From the NCBI GenBank assembly GCA_035573435.1, contig DATMZR010000031.1, positions 124,001 through 188,000 of the forward strand: DNA of 64,000 bases, in the 5' to 3' direction. Below, piece by piece: positions 34,789 through 44,464 of this stretch. The DNA comes from Solirubrobacterales bacterium (GTDB taxonomy: Bacteria; Actinomycetota; Thermoleophilia; Solirubrobacterales; 70-9). The notes beneath the pieces are model-generated. The model did not search any database. It saw only the letters and a program-made list of their open reading frames with translations, and had not been told where the DNA came from. Each line of letters starts with the position of its first letter. Within the stretch, counting starts at the first letter, position 1. A program made the position numbers and the translations under genes.

Positions 34789-35614
34789 GGCGCAGGCTCC
34801 AGTGAGTGAGGCGCCCGATCAGAAGCAGGACAACGAGCGCGATTACGAGCAGAGTGACCGAGACCGCCGCCGCCCCCGTCGTGTTGCCGCTTTCGATCTG
34901 AGCGAAGATGAACAACGAGGCGACCTGGGTCTTGGGCAGGTTTCCTGACAAAAGGACAAGGGATCCGAACTCGCCGATCGCACGCGCAAAGGCCAGCGCC
35001 GCGCCGGCGAGGATCGCCGGGGTCAGGTTGGGCAGGATCACCCGGCGGAATGTCGTCAGGGGCCCGGCGCCGAGCGAGGCGGCGGCCTCCTCCATCTCGC
35101 GGTCGAGCTCGAGCAGCACCGGCTGCACGGCGCGGACGACGAACGGCAGGGTGACGAACAGGAGAGCCATCACAACGCCGGCTCGGGTGAAGGCGACGTT
35201 GATGCCCACCGGGCTGTCGGTCCCGTAGAGGGCGAGCAGGGTGATCCCCGCGACGACGGTCGGCAGGGCGAACGGAAGGTCGATGACCGAGTTGACGATC
35301 CGCTTGCCCGGGAAGCTGTCTCTGACCAGGACCCAGGCGATCGCCGTGCCCGCGACGACGTTGATCAAGGTGACGATCACCGAAGCGATCAGGGTGAGCT
35401 TCAGGGCCGAAATCGCCAGAGGTGAAGTCAGGGAATCCCAGAACTCGGCGAGCCCGCCCTCGGTCGACTTCGCCACCAGGGCGGCAATCGGGATCAGGAC
35501 GATCACGCTCAGGTACGCCGTGACCAGGCCCCGCCCCAAGGCGGCGCCCCCGAGGCGCGGGAACGTGACCGGCCTCGGGGGCGCCTCCGCTCGGGCTCCT
35601 GGAGCTGGCGTCAC
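34778..35614 (-). CDS. cysT: Sulfate ABC transporter permease CysT
   Basis: Inner-membrane permease of 278 aa, partner of CysW. Helices include LVTAYLSVIVLIPIAALVA and LKLTLIASVIVTLINVVAG; the EAA loop is EEAAASLGAGPLTTFRRVILP. FARAIGEFGSLVLLSGNLP is the CysT/U signature region. The GTG at 35614 overlaps the sbp stop in GTGA. The longer frame beyond it is antisense-like and is not used. Confidence 0.93.
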   Translation of the reverse strand: MTPAPGARAEAPPRPVTFPRLGGAALGRGLVTAYLSVIVLIPIAALVAKSTEGGLAEFWDSLTSPLAISALKLTLIASVIVTLINVVAGTAIAWVLVRDSFPGKRIVNSVIDLPFALPTVVAGITLLALYGTDSPVGINVAFTRAGVVMALLFVTLPFVVRAVQPVLLELDREMEEAAASLGAGPLTTFRRVILPNLTPAILAGAALAFARAIGEFGSLVLLSGNLPKTQVASLFIFAQIESGNTTGAAAVSVTLLVIALVVLLLIGRLTHWSLRHAR

Positions 35615-36633
35615 CCGGTGGAGACCCCCAGATCGCTCTCGATCTTGGCGACGCTGCCGTTCTCCGGATCGAAGAACTCGGTGTTGACCTTCTCCCAGCC
35701 GCCGAGGCTGGCGATGTCGAACAGGCCGGGCGGGGTTGGGAACTTGTCCTTGTTCTTGGCCAGGACCGACTGGTCCACCGGCCGGTAACCGCCGTCCGCC
35801 CACAGCTGCTGGGCCTCCGGCGTCCACAGGTAGGTGAGGAAGTCCTGTGCCTGCGTCGGAGCGTCAACCGTGGCTGCCGCCGGCGTCTCGATCAGGATCG
35901 TGTCGTCGGGAATGACGTAGTCGATGTCCTCGCCCGCCTTCTGGGCCTCGATCGCGTCGCTCTCGTAGGCCAACAGTACGTCGCCCTTGCCGCTGGTGAA
36001 CGCGGTCAGGGCGTCGCCTGCGCTCCCGGGCTGGACGACGGCGTGCTCGAGCAGCGTCTTCAGGAACGCCAGCGCCTCGTCCGGAGACTTGCCCTGATTG
36101 ACCTGCGCCCCGTAGGCGGCCATCAGGTTCCACTTCGCGCCCCCGGAGCTGAACACGTTCGGGGTCACGACCTCGACCCCGGGCTTCACGACGTCATCCC
36201 AGGTCTGGATGTTCTTCGGATTGCCCTTCCGGACCGCGAACACGACGACCGAGTCCTGGACGATCCCCTTGTATTGGTTGTCCTGCCAGCCCGAGTCGAC
36301 GATCCCGGCGTCGACCAACGCCTGCATGTCGGGCTCGATCGAGAGGTGGACGTAGTCGGCGGGCTGGCCGGCGATGACGGCCCGCTGCTGGTCGCCCGAG
36401 GGGCCGAACGAGTTCTTGAACGTCGCGCCGTCGCCCTCCGAGGTCTTCTGGAAGCCGGGGATCAGGGACTCGTCGTAGACGGTCTCGACGACCGAGTAGG
36501 CGACCAGGTTGATCTCTCCCCCCGAGCTGCTGCTGCCGCCGCAGGCGACCACTCCGAGACCGAGGGCGAGCGTCGATGCTGCGGCCAGCACGATCCGAGC
36601 GGGCCTGGACGAGAGCGAGCGAAAGCGATTCAT
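35611..36633 (-). CDS. sbp: Sulfate-binding lipoprotein of the sulfate ABC transporter
   Basis: Solute-binding protein of 340 aa. Residues 1-31 are a lipoprotein signal with lipobox LGVVACGG, so it is anchored outside the membrane. LVAYSVVETVYDESLIPGF, FGPSGDQQRAVIAGQPADYVHLS and TWDDVVKPGVEVVTPNVFSSGGAKWN follow the Sbp/CysP family order; the last segment contains the sulfate-binding Ser-Gly turn. A GAAAGG Shine-Dalgarno precedes the ATG. It is the first gene of sbp-cysT-cysW-cysA and has a repeat-bearing promoter upstream. Confidence 0.94.
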   Translation of the reverse strand: MNRFRSLSSRPARIVLAAASTLALGLGVVACGGSSSSGGEINLVAYSVVETVYDESLIPGFQKTSEGDGATFKNSFGPSGDQQRAVIAGQPADYVHLSIEPDMQALVDAGIVDSGWQDNQYKGIVQDSVVVFAVRKGNPKNIQTWDDVVKPGVEVVTPNVFSSGGAKWNLMAAYGAQVNQGKSPDEALAFLKTLLEHAVVQPGSAGDALTAFTSGKGDVLLAYESDAIEAQKAGEDIDYVIPDDTILIETPAAATVDAPTQAQDFLTYLWTPEAQQLWADGGYRPVDQSVLAKNKDKFPTPPGLFDIASLGGWEKVNTEFFDPENGSVAKIESDLGVSTG

Positions 36634-36645
36634 CTCCGTTGCTGC

Positions 36646-36672
36646 CTTTCTCGATTATCTTACTTTCTCGAT
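36646..36672 (-). promoter_or_regulatory. Promoter and direct-repeat operator candidate of the sulfate transporter operon
   Basis: Read on the minus strand, ATCGAGAAAG occurs twice (36672-36663 and 36655-36646) with a 17-bp period. The 7 bp between them contain TAAGAT, a good -10 hexamer. A repressor bound to the repeats would cover the -10. The region is AT-rich against its surroundings. Confidence 0.5.
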
Positions 36673-36776
36673 GGTTTTAATGCACAAAACGGTCCGGCAG
36701 GCTAGCACACACGTTCGGCGGTACTGACTCGACACTCGCCCAGAGCCGCGTCGGCCGGGTCGAATACGGTTGGGGG

Positions 36777-37367
36777 GTGCCCCTCCACCCGGCGGAGAAC
36801 CGCGGGTATCGCGAGCTCTACCTCACCGGTCGGCAGACCGTGAAGCGACTGAGCCGGCTCGCGGTGGCATTCGACGACGGCCAGACCGGCGAGCTGCTGA
36901 TCAAGGCGGGAGATTCGATCTCTCGGCTGCTTGACGAGCTGGGCCCGCTTACCGCACGGCACGACCTGCACGGGGGCGTCGCCGCGCAGGGAAGCGGGGC
37001 CAACCTCGGAATGGTGCGCGGGGCGATATTCGACCGCTTCCTGGAGCGCAACCAGGCTCTCCGCCTCGCCGTCGACGACCTCGAGCACGTGACGACCCTG
37101 CTCGGCTACCTGGCGCGCGTAGGCGAGGTCGATGGCGATCCGAAGCTGTCCGAGTTCTGCGGCTCGTGGGAGCGGCGGCTGCGTCGGCAGGTCAGCGCCG
37201 TGCGCAGGGCGGCAATCGAGCTTGGCGGGGATCCGAACCGAGCGGTCGAGCCGCTCGACCACACGACCGCCGGCCGCGCGGCGCATCGCGTCGCCTGGAC
37301 CCTCGGCTCGGTTGGCGAGTGGACCGACCGGCAGGTTGGGCGTCGACGACGAAGTACCAGCGACTAG
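36777..37367 (+). CDS. Conserved-looking hypothetical protein
   Basis: Soluble, helical protein of 196 aa (GTG start at 36777; TACGGT lies 6 nt upstream). It begins PLHPAENRGYRELYLTGRQT and continues with amphipathic helices, for example LRLAVDDLEHVTTLLGYLARVGEVDG. No signal peptide, membrane helix or catalytic motif is visible, and I do not recognise the family. It diverges from the sulfate-binding protein gene across 143 bp; shared control is possible but not shown. Codon use matches the neighbours. Confidence 0.55.
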   Translation: MPLHPAENRGYRELYLTGRQTVKRLSRLAVAFDDGQTGELLIKAGDSISRLLDELGPLTARHDLHGGVAAQGSGANLGMVRGAIFDRFLERNQALRLAVDDLEHVTTLLGYLARVGEVDGDPKLSEFCGSWERRLRRQVSAVRRAAIELGGDPNRAVEPLDHTTAGRAAHRVAWTLGSVGEWTDRQVGRRRRSTSD

Positions 37368-37554
37368 GTACGAATGCGCACTTTTGATTACGGATTAGTA
37401 GGCTTTAGCAGCGAGTTTCGCGGGGCGGGATGTTTTTTGCCCAACACGTCATGAGGAGAGCCCCCGATGGGCTTCCGCAGCCGCTAGCCAGCCCTCGACA
37501 TCTTCCCTCTCTGCCAGCCAATCGGCTAGGCTGCCTGTTGAGGCGTGCGCGGAG
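37368..37554. other. AT-richer intergenic region
   Basis: 187 bp with unusually low GC around 37376-37445. No ORF with family features is seen. A weak hairpin (GGGC...GCCC) surrounds a T run near 37420-37440 but does not have terminator order. TAGGCT at 37527-37532 could be a -10 for the next gene. Confidence 0.35.
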
Positions 37555-38835
37555 GTGCGCCGGAAGCGGATGCTAGGCAGCGCGCTGGAGACATTGAGAC
37601 GTTGGAGCCCCGAGGCGACCGACGGTCGCACGGGTAGGGCCATGGCCGCCAACCTCGTGCCGGCGGGCGCCGCCATCGCGCTATTCGTCCTCCTCGCCCC
37701 GGAGTCGAACTGGGACCCGGTGTTGATCGGAGCGCTCGCGGCGATCGCCGCGGTCGCCTTCGCCGCGGAGGTTCGGCTGAAGATCTCGGCCGGCGCATAT
37801 TTCGATGCGAGCATCGTCCTGGCGCTCTTGACGCTCGCCATCGCCGGGCCCCTGCCCGCGCTCCTCGTCTGGATGGTCCCGGACGCGATCAGCCGCTTCG
37901 TGATCCGCCAAGACCATCTGCTCTCACCCGGCCTCGTCGCCACCGTGAGCAGCTTCGCGCTCGCGACCCTGGCCGGCTACGGAATGCTTCAGCTCGCCAA
38001 CGCTCCCTCGATTGCCGCCGCGACGCCCGCGCTGTACACGACCGGGCTGCTCATGTACGCCGTCAACTTCCTCTTCGCGCGACTCACCTTCGCGCCCTTC
38101 TACCAGGGCTACCGGCCAAGCGTCCTGGTGCGGACCGAGTTCCTAGAGATGATGCCCCCGTTCGCGGCCATGCTCGCGCTCGGCGTGGCGACCGCCGTGC
38201 TGATCGGGCCGCTCGGGGTGTTCGCGCTCGCGCCGCTGGCGGTCGTCGTCGTCCTGCCCCAACTCGCGTTGGCACACCTGGGTCGCAATCGCTCCATCAC
38301 GCGGCTGCGCCCGCCCGAGGCCACCAGGGTCTATGCGGACGCGATCGCCGACGTTCTCGGCCTCTCCCGGAGGGAGCGGCACACCGTCGCCCATGCGGCC
38401 ATGCTGCTCGACCGCCAGGAGCCGGCGACGATTGGAGCCCATCATCCGTGGCACCTTGGGGAATCGCACTCCGCGATCCTTGCTGCCCTACACGTCGACG
38501 AACGCTGGGACGGAACGGGATCGCCGGCTGGGCTTCGGGGGGCCTGGGCCCCACTCGCCAGCCGCGTGGTCGCGGTCGCCCGGGCCTGGAGCAACCTGAC
38601 CGCCGGCGGCACCCTGGAGCTGTCTCACTCCGAGGCGATGCTGGACCTATCCCTGCGTGCCGATGAGGAGCTCGATCCCGCGATCGTCGAGGCCGCCTGC
38701 CAGGTGGTCGCGGAGGAGCGAACTTTCGTCCGCGCCCCGGAGTTTCAGCCCCGCCTTCACCGCCTGCCCCTGCCTCGCACCGTGCGGCGGGCGAAGCTCC
38801 CCGCAGTGCTCGCGCATCTGACCCGGCCGACCTAA
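37555..38835 (+). CDS. Membrane protein with degenerate HD-GYP-like cytoplasmic domain
   Basis: Protein of 426 aa. Residues about 30-235 hold six to seven hydrophobic helices, like a membrane sensor domain. The C-terminal 170 residues resemble an HD-GYP domain: YADAIADVLGLSRRER, then AAMLLDR where the metal-binding HDIGK should be, and HVDERWDGTGSPAGLRG with GSP in place of GYP, then PLASRVVAVARAWSNLTAGG. Loss of the HD pair suggests it cannot hydrolyse c-di-GMP; it may bind a ligand or partner. The GTG at 37555 or ATG at 37570 could be the start. Confidence 0.65.
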   Translation: MRRKRMLGSALETLRRWSPEATDGRTGRAMAANLVPAGAAIALFVLLAPESNWDPVLIGALAAIAAVAFAAEVRLKISAGAYFDASIVLALLTLAIAGPLPALLVWMVPDAISRFVIRQDHLLSPGLVATVSSFALATLAGYGMLQLANAPSIAAATPALYTTGLLMYAVNFLFARLTFAPFYQGYRPSVLVRTEFLEMMPPFAAMLALGVATAVLIGPLGVFALAPLAVVVVLPQLALAHLGRNRSITRLRPPEATRVYADAIADVLGLSRRERHTVAHAAMLLDRQEPATIGAHHPWHLGESHSAILAALHVDERWDGTGSPAGLRGAWAPLASRVVAVARAWSNLTAGGTLELSHSEAMLDLSLRADEELDPAIVEAACQVVAEERTFVRAPEFQPRLHRLPLPRTVRRAKLPAVLAHLTRPT

Positions 38836-38853
38836 GCACCTCCCGAAGGGCGC

Positions 38854-39858
<1,005 letters not shown>

Positions 39859-39862
<4 letters not shown>

Positions 39863-41118
39863 CGTGGGGCCTCCCCGGTGCTCGGCGCCGCTACCAGGCC
39901 CGGGGCGGTCTGTCCGGCGAAGCGGCCCGGGTGAGCGACCCGGACGTCCGGCGGCTGCGGCTCCCGGGCGAGCAGCGCGGCGACTGCCTCGGCCGAGATC
40001 GGCGCCAGCAGGATGCCGTTCCTGTAGTGCCCGGTGGCCAGGACAAGGCCATCCAGCGCACCAGGACCGATGAGCGGAGCGTTGTCCGGCGTCCCGGGTC
40101 GAAGGCCCGCGAGCGTCTCGACCAGCTCCAGCTCGGCCACCTCAGGGACGGCGCGGTATGCCTCGCGGAGCAACTCGTGAACCCCACCCGCCGTGACCTG
40201 GATGTCGAAGCCCCGCTCCTCCACGGTCGCTCCCACGATCACGCGACCGTCGGGACGCGGGACCAGATACACGCGCTCGGAGACGACGATCCGCTGGCAG
40301 ACGGGCTTGTCGGGATCGCCCCGGAGCGTGAGTATCTGGCCCTTCACCGGACGCACCGGCGGTCGCGCCACGGGCGGCAGCCAGGAAGTCGCGCCCGACC
40401 AGGCTCCGGCGGCCAGCACTACGTGGTCAGCGTGGTGCTCTCGCCCATCCGCGGTAATCACGCCGGCCAGCCGATCGTCCTGGATCAGGGCCTCCGTGAC
40501 CTCCGCCTCCACCAGCACCTGACCGCCACGTCGCTCGACTGCGACTGCCAGGGCCGGCAGCAGCAGACGCGGGTCGACCGCTGCCTCGGCTGGAGCGTGC
40601 ACGCCCGCGGCGCAGGCCGGGGCCAAGCCTGGCTCCAGGTCCCTCAGGGCCCGCGGTCGCATCCATTCCACCCCGAGGTCGAGCGAATCCATCAACTCGA
40701 AGCGGCGTCGCAGCTCCTCCGCCTCGTCGCGATCGAGGGCAACGTGGATGGCGCCGCAGCGTGTGAAGCCGACCTCCAGCTCGCTTTCGGCGGCGAGCTC
40801 CGCAGCGAAGCCCGGCCACGCCCGCGCGGACGCCAGCCCGAGTCGCATCAATGCCTCCTCGCCCCAGGTAGCTTCGCCGACCGGAGCGAGCATTCCCGCG
40901 GCTACGTGAGACGCTCCATCGCCGGGGTGATCGCGTTCGAGCACGCGGACTCGCAGGCCGCGCCGGGCGGCTCGCCAGGCGCACGCCAGTCCGAGCGCCC
41001 CACCCCCCACCACCACGGCGTCCAGCGCCTCCGCGCCATCGTCTGTAGGGCGCGATCGCTTCAGCGGCACGACGACGTCGTCGTGTTGCTCGGCCGAGCT
41101 CTGAATGTCTGCAGGCAC
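39859..41118 (-). CDS. thiO: Glycine oxidase ThiO
   Basis: FAD-dependent glycine oxidase (419 aa), making the dehydroglycine used by ThiG. The Rossmann motif is DAVVVGGGALGLACAWRAARRG near residue 30. GMLAPVGEA and LVPRPDGRVIVGATVEERGFD are DAO-family segments. GLRPGTPDNAPLIGPG and GLVLATGHYRNGILLAP close the FAD site. An extra ~28 polar residues precede the fold. The GTG at 41118 is preceded by AGAGAGG; the frame stays open upstream, but that part is the TPP riboswitch and is not coding. It is the first gene after the riboswitch. Confidence 0.93.
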
Positions 41119-41157
41119 GTTCGCCTCTCTTGACAACTGGCGGGCGCTCCGCGCCAC

Positions 41158-41250
41158 CATCCCTGCGCCGGCATTGCCCGGATCAGGTTCAGACGGTCGG
41201 CGGCCCGGATGCCGCCCTCTCAGCCCCAACTCACAGGGCTCCCGTTGTCC
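41158..41250 (-). promoter_or_regulatory. TPP (THI-element) riboswitch
   Basis: Minus-strand RNA contains the conserved CTGAGAG segment and, 40 nt on, ACCTGATCCGGGCAATGCCGG followed by GCGCAGGGA (invariant THI-box bases), framed by a GGGAGCCC stem. A strong hairpin (GGCGC/GCGCC, 41138-41157) lies between it and the thiO Shine-Dalgarno at 41124-41130 and may serve as expression platform. It would repress thiO-thiS-thiG when thiamine pyrophosphate is plentiful. Confidence 0.93.
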
Positions 41251-41274
41251 CCCATGGTACTCCCGAGGCTGCGC

Positions 41275-41286
41275 GATACTGAGCTC
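41275..41286 (+). promoter_or_regulatory. -10 element of thiE (leaderless)
   Basis: GATACT at 41275-41280 ends 6 nt before the thiE ATG. A start point at or next to the ATG would make thiE leaderless and place it outside control by the divergent TPP riboswitch. Confidence 0.5.
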
Positions 41287-41967
41287 ATGGCCACCGCTGG
41301 CGATCAACGGCTGCGTGCGGTGGAGGCCGCGCGCCTGTACTTCGTCTGCGAGGGCCGACCGCGCGGCATCGACGCGCGGTCGTTGCTCGAGGCGACCCTG
41401 GGGGCCGGCGTGGAGATCGTCCAGCTGCGGGAGAAGTCCCCGCGCACCGACGAAGAGTTGATCGCCCTCGCCCACCCCTTCCGCCGGACGGCCGACGATC
41501 ACGGAGCACTGTTCATCCTCAACGACCGGCCAGACCTGGTCGCGGCCTGCCAGGCCGACGGCGTCCACGTGGGACAGGAGGACATGCCGGTGGCCCAGGC
41601 GCGTCAACTCGCCGGTCCGGGGGCCCTGGTCGGGCTGTCGACCCATTCGCGCAAGCAGGTCGATGCGGCGTGCGCCGCCACTGGTGCGAACCGTCCCGAC
41701 CAGATCAGCGTGGGCCCGGTGTGGGCAACCCCGACCAAGGAGGGCCGGCCGGGCACCGGACTCGGGCTGATCGAGTACGCCGCCGCGGAGGTGACGATCC
41801 CCTGGTTCGCGATCGGAGGGATCGATGCCGTTAACGTCGCCTCGGTTGTGGCCGCCGGCGCTGAGCGGATCGTCGTGGTTCGCGCAATCCGCGACGCCGC
41901 AGATCCCGGCGCTGCCGCGCGCGGCCTTCGCGAAGCGCTCGGGCAGCGCGTCGGAGCTGCCGGCTGA
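41287..41967 (+). CDS. thiE: Thiamine-phosphate synthase
   Basis: ThiE (226 aa) joins HMP-PP and thiazole phosphate. TIM-barrel motifs: VEIVQLREKSP, LFILNDRPDLVAACQADGVH, VGQEDMP, LVGLSTHS, ISVGPVWATPTKEG and WFAIGGIDAVN. The ATG at 41287 is chosen; an in-frame ATG at 41254 would place the start next to the riboswitch 5' end. It diverges from the thiO operon. Its stop overlaps the next ATG (TGATG). Confidence 0.94.
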   Translation: MATAGDQRLRAVEAARLYFVCEGRPRGIDARSLLEATLGAGVEIVQLREKSPRTDEELIALAHPFRRTADDHGALFILNDRPDLVAACQADGVHVGQEDMPVAQARQLAGPGALVGLSTHSRKQVDAACAATGANRPDQISVGPVWATPTKEGRPGTGLGLIEYAAAEVTIPWFAIGGIDAVNVASVVAAGAERIVVVRAIRDAADPGAAARGLREALGQRVGAAG

Positions 41968-42473
41968 TGGCCAACCGGGAGCGCCGGCGCGCGAACCGCT
42001 CGAAGCGCAAGGCGCGATCCGTCGAGCGGAGAAGCCAGATCACCGCTCGCTCCGAGGTGCGAAACCGCGCCGCGCGGGAAGCCCTTGAGCCCCTTCAGGA
42101 GGGCGAGCGCCCGGCGATCGTCACCGTCGGGGCAGTGCTCTCCGGCGTGGTCGCCGCCTCGATCGTGATCGCATACCTGGCGGGCGCCGAGGTCGACGGC
42201 GAGCGGCCGGAGTTGCTCCAGGTGATCCCGCCGGCCGCGCTCATGGGCGCGATGTCGTACGGAATGTGGCGAGCCCGGTACTGGGCGGTACTCGGCTTCC
42301 AGGCAGTTTTGGCGCTGCTGATCGTGGCGGCAACTCTCGGACTGGTGGGCGCCGAGACCGGGGTCCAGCTTGCGGGCAACCTGGCCCTGATCGCCGTCAC
42401 GGGCACCCTCTTCTACTTCATGATCAAGGCCCTGGCCCGCATCCAGATGCCCGAGCGAGCGCCGCGGGAGTAG
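41967..42473 (+). CDS. Integral membrane protein of unknown function
   Basis: Protein of 168 aa with a very basic N-terminal 45 residues (Arg/Lys-rich, cytoplasmic) followed by four hydrophobic segments: VTVGAVLSGVVAASIVIAYLAG, LLQVIPPAALMGAMSYGMW, YWAVLGFQAVLALLIVAATLGLV and LALIAVTGTLFYFMIKALA. Such proteins with a basic head and four helices occur next to thiE/lpd-type genes in actinobacteria, but I cannot name a function. It is coupled to thiE by a one-base overlap. Confidence 0.75.
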   Translation: MANRERRRANRSKRKARSVERRSQITARSEVRNRAAREALEPLQEGERPAIVTVGAVLSGVVAASIVIAYLAGAEVDGERPELLQVIPPAALMGAMSYGMWRARYWAVLGFQAVLALLIVAATLGLVGAETGVQLAGNLALIAVTGTLFYFMIKALARIQMPERAPRE

Positions 42474-42496
42474 AGCGCCCTTATAGAGTCGCGGGC

Positions 42497-43864
42497 ATGG
42501 CCGAGCGCTACGACGTGATCGTGATCGGAGGTGGCCCGGGCGGCTACGTCGCCGCGATCCGCGCCGCGCAGCTCGGCCAGAAGACGGCGGTCGTCGAGGC
42601 GGACAAGCCGGGCGGGCGCTGCCTCAACTACGCGTGCATTCCGGCGAAGACGATGCTCCACACGGCCGAGCTCTACGACCACGCACTCAATGACGCCGAG
42701 CTCGGCATCAAGGTGGAGGGCGCGAGCCTCGACTGGAAGGCGCTCGGGGCCAGGCGGGCCAAGGTCTCGGAAGGGCTGTCAGGCGGGGTGAAGTTTCTCT
42801 GGGACAAGAACAAGGTCGCCCTGATCGCGGGGGAGGGCACGCTGACCGGCGACGGAAACGTGAAGGTCGGCGACGATACCTACGAGGCTGGCGCGGTGGT
42901 GCTCGCCACCGGCTCGGTCGCGATGGCCATCCCCGGCGTGGAGTTCGGCGAGCGCGTGGTCGACACCTGGGGGGCCTGGTCGCTCCCAGAGCAACCGAAG
43001 AAGATCGCCGTGGTTGGGGCGGGCGCATCCGGTGCGGAGATCGCATCCGCATATGGACGCTTCGGGACCGAGGTGATCCTGATCGAGATGCTCGACCAGA
43101 TCCTCCCAGCCGAGGACAAGGACGTCGCGAAGGTGGTCGAGCGCGCCTTCCGCAAGCAGAACATCACAATCTCGACCGGCACCAAGGTGGAGGCGGTCGA
43201 AACCGGCAAGTCGTCGGTCAAGGTCAAGTACGGGGACACCGAGTCCGAGGTCGACTACCTCTGCATCGCCGGCGGCCGGGCTCCCGATACCGAGGCACTG
43301 AGCCTCGGTGAAGCCGGGGTCGAGACCGAGAAGAACGGAAAGATCAAGGTGGACGACTACCAGCGGACGTCCAATCAGCGGATCTACGCGATCGGGGACC
43401 TGGTCGGGGAGAAGGCCCTTGCCCACAAGGCGTCGGAGGAGGGCGTGGTAGCCGTTGAGCACGCTGCCGGCGACGAGACCCATCCCATGGACGAGAACCT
43501 GGTCGCCGGGGCCACCTTCTGCCATCCCCAGGTCGCGAGCGTGGGCGTCACTGAGGCACAGGCGCGAGACGCCGGGCGCGAGATCAAGGTCGGGCGGTTC
43601 AAGCTCGGCGGGGTCGGCGCCGCGGCGGTCTACGACGACCGGGACGGCCTGGTGAAGATAGTCGCCGACGCCGAGTACGGGGAGATTCTCGGCGCGCACA
43701 TCGTCGGCAACCGCGCCTGCGACATGATCAGCGAGCTGGTCGACACGATGGCGCTGGAGGGCGGCTACCAGGAACTGGCGCGGATAGTTCATCCGCATCC
43801 GACCATCTCAGAGGCCGTGCTCGACGCCGCCCGCGCGGTCGACGGCTGGGCGATCCACCAGTAG
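42497..43864 (+). CDS. lpd: Dihydrolipoamide dehydrogenase (E3)
   Basis: E3 flavoprotein of 455 aa that reoxidises the lipoyl arm with NAD+. FAD site VIVIGGGPGGYVAAIRAAQLG; redox disulfide in GGRCLNYACIPAKTM; NAD site IAVVGAGASGAEIASAYGRFG; second FAD motif RIYAIGDLVG; catalytic His-Glu in IVHPHPTISEAV. The ATG at 42497 follows TAGAGT by 7 nt, suggesting a leaderless promoter for the block that continues to pdhC. It supplies E3 for the PDH genes downstream. Confidence 0.95.
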   Translation: MAERYDVIVIGGGPGGYVAAIRAAQLGQKTAVVEADKPGGRCLNYACIPAKTMLHTAELYDHALNDAELGIKVEGASLDWKALGARRAKVSEGLSGGVKFLWDKNKVALIAGEGTLTGDGNVKVGDDTYEAGAVVLATGSVAMAIPGVEFGERVVDTWGAWSLPEQPKKIAVVGAGASGAEIASAYGRFGTEVILIEMLDQILPAEDKDVAKVVERAFRKQNITISTGTKVEAVETGKSSVKVKYGDTESEVDYLCIAGGRAPDTEALSLGEAGVETEKNGKIKVDDYQRTSNQRIYAIGDLVGEKALAHKASEEGVVAVEHAAGDETHPMDENLVAGATFCHPQVASVGVTEAQARDAGREIKVGRFKLGGVGAAAVYDDRDGLVKIVADAEYGEILGAHIVGNRACDMISELVDTMALEGGYQELARIVHPHPTISEAVLDAARAVDGWAIHQ

Positions 43865-43867
43865 GCG

Positions 43868-44458
43868 GTGGCGGACAACCGTCACCCCGTCTTCTTCTAC
43901 GACCTCGGCTCGCCTTACGCGTACCTGGCTGCCGAGCGGGTGAACGGACTGTTCGCGGAGGCTGCCGGCGAGCCCCCCGAGTGGCAGCCGATCCTGCTGG
44001 GCGCGCTGTTCAAGCGCTTCGGACGCGACTCGTGGGCGAATGGGCCCGACCGGGCCGCGGGGATGCGCGAGGTGGAGCGCCGCGCGTCCGCCCATGGACT
44101 GCCGCCGGTCAAGTGGCCGGAGCCCTTCCCCGGGAATACGCTGGTCGCGATGCGCGCGGCGACCTACGCAAAGCAGATCGGTCGCGCCCCCTCTTTTTCC
44201 CTGGCGGCCTTCCGCCAGGCCTTCGCCGCCGGGCGTGACCTGACCGAACCCGACAACGTGCTGCTGGCCGCGGCCGCCGCCGAGATGCACCCGCGTGCCG
44301 TGCTCTCGGCCGTCGAGCGGGATTCGGTCAAGCGCCAGCTGCGCGAGACGACCGAGCGGGCCGGCGAGATGGGGGTCCGCGGCGTGCCGAGCGTTGTCAT
44401 CGGCGAACGGGTCTTCTGGGGCGATGACCGCCTGGAGGAGGCCGCCGCGTTATCGTGA
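43868..44458 (+). CDS. DsbA/kappa-GST-fold protein (2-hydroxychromene-2-carboxylate isomerase-like)
   Basis: Protein of 196 aa with a thioredoxin fold and an all-helical insertion. FFYDLGSPYAYLAAERV replaces the CxxC active site with SPYA, typical of HCCA isomerases and kappa-class GSTs. GVRGVPSVVIGERVFWGDDRLEEA is the cis-Pro and C-terminal motif. It is paralogous to the gene at 55306-55935. The GTG at 43868 is 3 bp after lpd, and pdhA starts 6 bp after it, so it sits inside the PDH operon; a link to the complex is not known. Confidence 0.8.
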   Translation: MADNRHPVFFYDLGSPYAYLAAERVNGLFAEAAGEPPEWQPILLGALFKRFGRDSWANGPDRAAGMREVERRASAHGLPPVKWPEPFPGNTLVAMRAATYAKQIGRAPSFSLAAFRQAFAAGRDLTEPDNVLLAAAAAEMHPRAVLSAVERDSVKRQLRETTERAGEMGVRGVPSVVIGERVFWGDDRLEEAAALS

Positions 44459-44464
44459 GCCTCG

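Noticed and set aside
41119-41646. Upstream extension of the thiO frame
   Set aside because: It runs through the TPP riboswitch and the opposite strand of thiE, so it is not protein coding.
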